DNA from: Sorex araneus
Lineage: Eukaryota > Chordata > Mammalia > Eulipotyphla > Soricidae
DNA: 64,000 bases
Reading direction: 5' to 3'
NCBI RefSeq assembly: GCF_027595985.1
Contig: NC_073306.1
Coordinates: 197,278,000 to 197,341,999 of the forward strand
The notes beneath the pieces are model-generated. The model saw only the letters and a list, made by a program, of their open reading frames with translations. It was not told the DNA's origin and did not search any database. Position 1 is the first letter of the stretch. Every line of letters begins with the position of its first letter. A program made the translations under genes and the position numbers. Below, in pieces: positions 62,141-64,000 of the stretch.

Positions 62141-64000
62141 AAATAGAGTATAAGTAATGGAGAGAAAAATAGAAAAATATCTTAACTATTTCTGGCTGCT
62201 AAACTAAGGTTTCAATTTCTTTTTCTGCATCAATAGATAGATCATGCTCATATGTATAATATACAGAGGAATGTAAGAAATGTTATTTACAAGCATTAGA
62301 TTTAGCCATAGTTTATTTATTTCCAGTACACGTTGGAGTTGGATCAAGGATTAATATTAGACAAGGGCAACTATCCTTTCATAAAACCTAAAGATAAGGG
62401 CAGTTTATCCTCAGTTTACCCTTTCACCCAAAACTTGACCCTTACTTTGTTTAGGTTTGTTAAAAAGATTGGGTGACACATTATTATCATAAGATTAAGG
62501 ACAAATAAAAGAAAAACTAGAAGAAACTGTTGAGAAACCTGGTTATGAGGGAGGAGGAAAACTGGCTTATGGCCAGTGGAGTCCAGGGTTTTAGTAGAAA
62601 TGGGGAAACATTAAGTTCTTTGTGGGAGAAAAGAAAGAGTAAAAAATCAGGAGAAATAAGAGAATTGGTGAAGGCCCAGAACTTAAGAAGGAATATGGTC
62701 CAAGCTAATGATCACCAGCTTGTACAGTACTTTAGATTCCAAAGCCCTGTTCTTCAGGGGAATAAAGAGTGGGACTAGTACCAACAAATACAAAGATGAG
62801 GAAATAGCAATAAATTTGATGTTGTCTTGAAGCAGGAAGGTTATTTGTAGAAACTGAAAGAGAAGGATCACAGTAAGTGGGGTGCTTAACACACCTTTCT
62901 TCTGATGCCCATCTTTTGATTTCCTCCCAGCAATGACATTACCATTTCTCAGTGCATACACTTTCATGAAAGGTACTTGAGGCTAGTAAGTCAGTTGGAA
63001 TATTAGATTTGCCAGCACAATTTGATTGACTGAGAAACTTATTTTTGCTTCTGTTTTGATTATTTATTGCTATGGTGTTTGGAAGAGAAGTATAACTTGT
63101 CATAAATAAACAAATATTAATATGATGCAAGCTGAAGTAATAGTATGATCATCTGCCTAGATTCTATTGCGGATATGCACCACGCAGTGGTCAGAGGTTC
63201 CAGCGGCAACTTCTGGGAATATTAGACCAATTGAGTCTGACTCAAAGTAAGTATGCAGCACTGTGTATCTTATGGTGGTTCGATTAAAAATTTTAGTATT
63301 AAATATATGTATTCCTTAAAATTTTCTGTGAATTCATTCTGCATAATTACTGGTAAGGATGGATGAGAACAGGGATAAAGTGAAATGACTTGACCCAAGT
63401 ATTCAGGAAATTATAACTCGGATTTGAGTAGATGGCAATGGATTAGAGAGAATTTCTTGTCAGTAAAAATGATTGCTTATTATCATATAAACAACATGGC
63501 TTATTATATGCACATCAATTTCTCTATAATCAATCACCAAGGGAAGCTGACATACAGATTCCTCTACATTCAGAACGCTTAATTTTATCACTTTTATTTA
63601 AACCTTGATGTATGTATATATTTAAAACTCTCAATCAGAATTAAAAGATTCTGATATACATGTAGGATAGGGAAGTATTAAGAGAATGTTTATCTTATTT
63701 ATTCAAATCACCCCATAAGAACAAAGAAAGGAGTGCTTAGTGCTAACGGAGTGGGACACGGATCCAGTGAGATACGAAACTTTTTTTTTTTTTACAAAAT
63801 AGAGCTAAACAGCAACTAATTTCTTTTCCATAAAAGACTAGTTCAGATACAAGTTTCAAACATTTGAAACAGAAAAATTACCACTGACAGAGTAGAAAAG
63901 TCTAGAAATTGATAAAAGAGCAAGAGAACCGCATAGGGGAAGAGAAAAATATTCACAAGCAGAGATGAAACACCAATTAAGAAGCTCTAATAGTATATTT
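62141..64000. other. Intergenic sequence to right edge
   Basis: GATAAAGTGAAATGACTTGACCCAAG and GGATTTGAGTAG at 63370-63440 resemble MIR. A poly(T) run is at 63780-63794. No gene and no young SINE were seen in the last 1.8 kb. Confidence 0.5.

Noticed and set aside
31353-64000. Search for a second CXC chemokine or other neighbouring gene
   Set aside because: No further CXC motif exon with splice sites was seen downstream of CXCL8; nearby paralogues are probably beyond the window.

Overview
This is mammalian nuclear DNA, almost certainly from a shrew (Soricidae, probably Sorex). It is AT-rich, mostly non-coding, and packed with one tRNA-headed SINE family whose sequence I recognise as the shrew-type (SOR-like) SINE. 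No bacterial or viral gene organisation is present. The only intact host gene I can support is CXCL8 (interleukin-8), on the plus strand near the middle (31353-33604). It has four coding exons with canonical splice sites, an ELR-CXC chemokine of 101 residues, a compact AP-1/NF-kB/TATA promoter and an AU-rich 3' UTR. The rest of the window is intergenic flank. I found no exon of a neighbouring gene such as RASSF6 or another CXC chemokine.

Layout. 1-1997 is the 5' part of a minus-strand LINE-1 that runs off the left edge: CpG-rich 5' UTR, an ORF1 with one early stop, and an open ORF2 endonuclease. 2-31 kb is unique AT-rich sequence cut by dozens of SINEs, 3' fragments of shrew L1, an older L1 with a younger L1 nested inside it (16.1-17.9 kb), microsatellites, ancient mammal-wide repeats (MIR, an MLT1-class LTR) and an RPL10 processed pseudogene (27.3-27.6 kb). 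31.1-34.6 kb is CXCL8. 35-64 kb repeats the earlier pattern, with a 5'-truncated L1 with clear target-site duplications (43.0-44.3 kb), a long decayed L1 (47.4-51.3 kb) broken by later insertions, minus-strand L1 remnants at 55.5-57.4 kb, and composite retroelements at 37.1-37.9, 38.9-39.4 and 50.3-51.0 kb.

SINE terms used below. SINE-A has a tRNA-like head (A and B boxes) of about 65 bp, a body of about 100 bp and an A-rich tail. SINE-B has the same head joined to a different body of about 170 bp ending in an (ACAGTG)-type repeat instead of poly(A). Long SINE-B-related elements carry additional sequence. Orientation is + when the head reads GGCTGGAG on the plus strand. Boundaries of old copies are approximate, to about 10-20 bp.

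How the parts work together. CXCL8 should be an inducible neutrophil chemokine gene: the promoter sites give inflammatory induction and the 3' UTR AU-rich element gives rapid mRNA decay. The notable differences from the familiar human gene are a diverged C/EBP site next to NF-kB, a 63-bp tandem duplication that doubles the poly(A)-signal region, and SINEs in introns 2 and 3. The other interesting material is transposon biology: modular SINEs with two unrelated 3' ends, and composite elements that combine GC-rich modules with L1 or SINE tails.
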